Below, piece after piece: positions 63,640 to 64,000 of a stretch of DNA of 64,000 nucleotides. Source of the DNA: Phymatolithon calcareum. Taxonomy: Eukaryota > Rhodophyta > Florideophyceae > Hapalidiales. A model generated the notes under the pieces. That model saw only the letters and a list, made by a program, of their open reading frames with translations, was not told the DNA's origin and did not search any database. A program made the position numbers and the translations under genes. Positions within the stretch are counted from its first letter, which is position 1. Each line of letters starts with the position of its first letter. Where the stretch lies: assembly GCA_977006965.1 (NCBI GenBank), contig OZ345365.1, positions 2,604,001-2,668,000 of the forward strand, given 5' to 3'.

Positions 63640-64000
63640 CAAGGACTTGATGAACGGGTCAGTATAGATTGTATCAAAATAATTAGTTCTTTTTGGAACA
63701 ACCGGTCAGGAGCATGACCTTGACAAGTGAGCCAAACAATTAAAAAATCCTATTTTTTGGAGACGAGCTACTTGTCGTCCTCAACGAACGGGTCGGTACC
63801 CTCAGTTTCAGAATAATTAGTTTATTTTGGAACAACCGGTCAGGAGCATGACCTTGACAAGTGAGCCAAACGATTAAAAATTCCTATTTTTCGGAGTCGA
63901 GCTACTTGTCGTCCTCGACGAACGGGTCCGTACTTTGGCTTTCAAAATAATTTGTTTATTTTGGAATAACATGTCAAGTGCATGACCTTGACAAGTGAGG
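63640..64000. repeat. 134-bp tandem repeat reaching the window end
   Basis: GAACGGGTC recurs at 63652, 63786 and 63920; each unit also has AACCGGTCAGGAGCATGACC and TTGACAAGTGAGCC. On the minus strand each unit can encode DPFVEDDK followed by TAG. The array is cut by the window edge. Confidence 0.85.

Overview
This window is nuclear DNA from a eukaryote and consists almost entirely of transposable elements, their remains and satellite DNA, with very few host-like genes. The evidence is APE-type LINEs with poly(A) tails, hAT and PIF/Harbinger DNA transposons, a DIRS/Ngaro-type tyrosine-recombinase retrotransposon, spliceosomal introns (one with GTATGT...TACTAAC...CAG), an RRM protein and Sel1 repeats. 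A red alga (Florideophyceae, Chondrus-like) is my best guess from the mix of families and the compact genes. That is inference only; an oomycete or another protist cannot be excluded.

Layout. 0.2-1.7 kb: a hAT transposase broken by one in-frame stop. 1.87-4.04 kb: a 5'-truncated LINE. 4.2-8.1 kb: a decayed large gene that I read as containing a PIN/FEN-like nuclease domain. 9.6-10.5 kb: the 5' half of a membrane-glycoprotein family gene (copy 1). 10.7-30.2 kb: a landscape of palindromic TGTGAATGTTCACA minisatellites. Into or beside it lie a LINE with clear target-site duplication (13.45-16.43 kb), a decayed LINE (19.7-21.0 kb), two diverged copies of an unknown gene fragment (11.1 and 21.4-22.1 kb), an unknown GC-rich repeat family in inverted copies (22.6-23.5 and 28.8-29.7 kb) and an intact DIRS-like element (24.04-28.39 kb) with identical direct repeats.

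30.3-48.2 kb: a tyrosine-recombinase gene, unlike the DIRS one, followed by about 385-bp satellite arrays. The 3' part of this arrangement recurs in inverted orientation at 43.7-46.8 kb. Between and beside the two copies lie an unknown gene with two in-frame stops (34.6-36.1 kb), a convincing single-RRM gene (38.8-39.1 kb), a probable small spliced gene (40.1-40.6 kb) and an unknown 221-residue ORF (41.3-42.0 kb).

48.8-52.0 kb: the 3' half of the glycoprotein family (copy 2), split by a hAT element that has lost its right end. 52.2-55.0 kb: a foldback element carrying two inverted, diverged copies of an unknown gene. 55.26-56.94 kb: the full-length glycoprotein gene (copy 3). 57.2-58.1 kb: a Sel1-repeat pseudogene split by a 168-bp insertion with a 13-bp target duplication. 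58.295-61.426 kb: a complete PIF/Harbinger-like element with two divergent genes, matching terminal inverted repeats, a CAG target duplication and two tiny introns whose length is a multiple of three. 61.8-62.7 kb: a third copy of the GC-rich family. 63.37-63.50 kb: a nested hairpin element. 63.64-64.0 kb: a 134-bp tandem repeat.

The most unusual items are: the palindromic minisatellite landscape; the satellite whose monomers mostly carry a related about 85-residue cysteine-containing ORF and which is tied to a tyrosine recombinase; the GC-rich family whose three copies keep the same hairpin despite base changes; and the decayed PIN-like gene. I found no tRNA, rRNA or CRISPR array.
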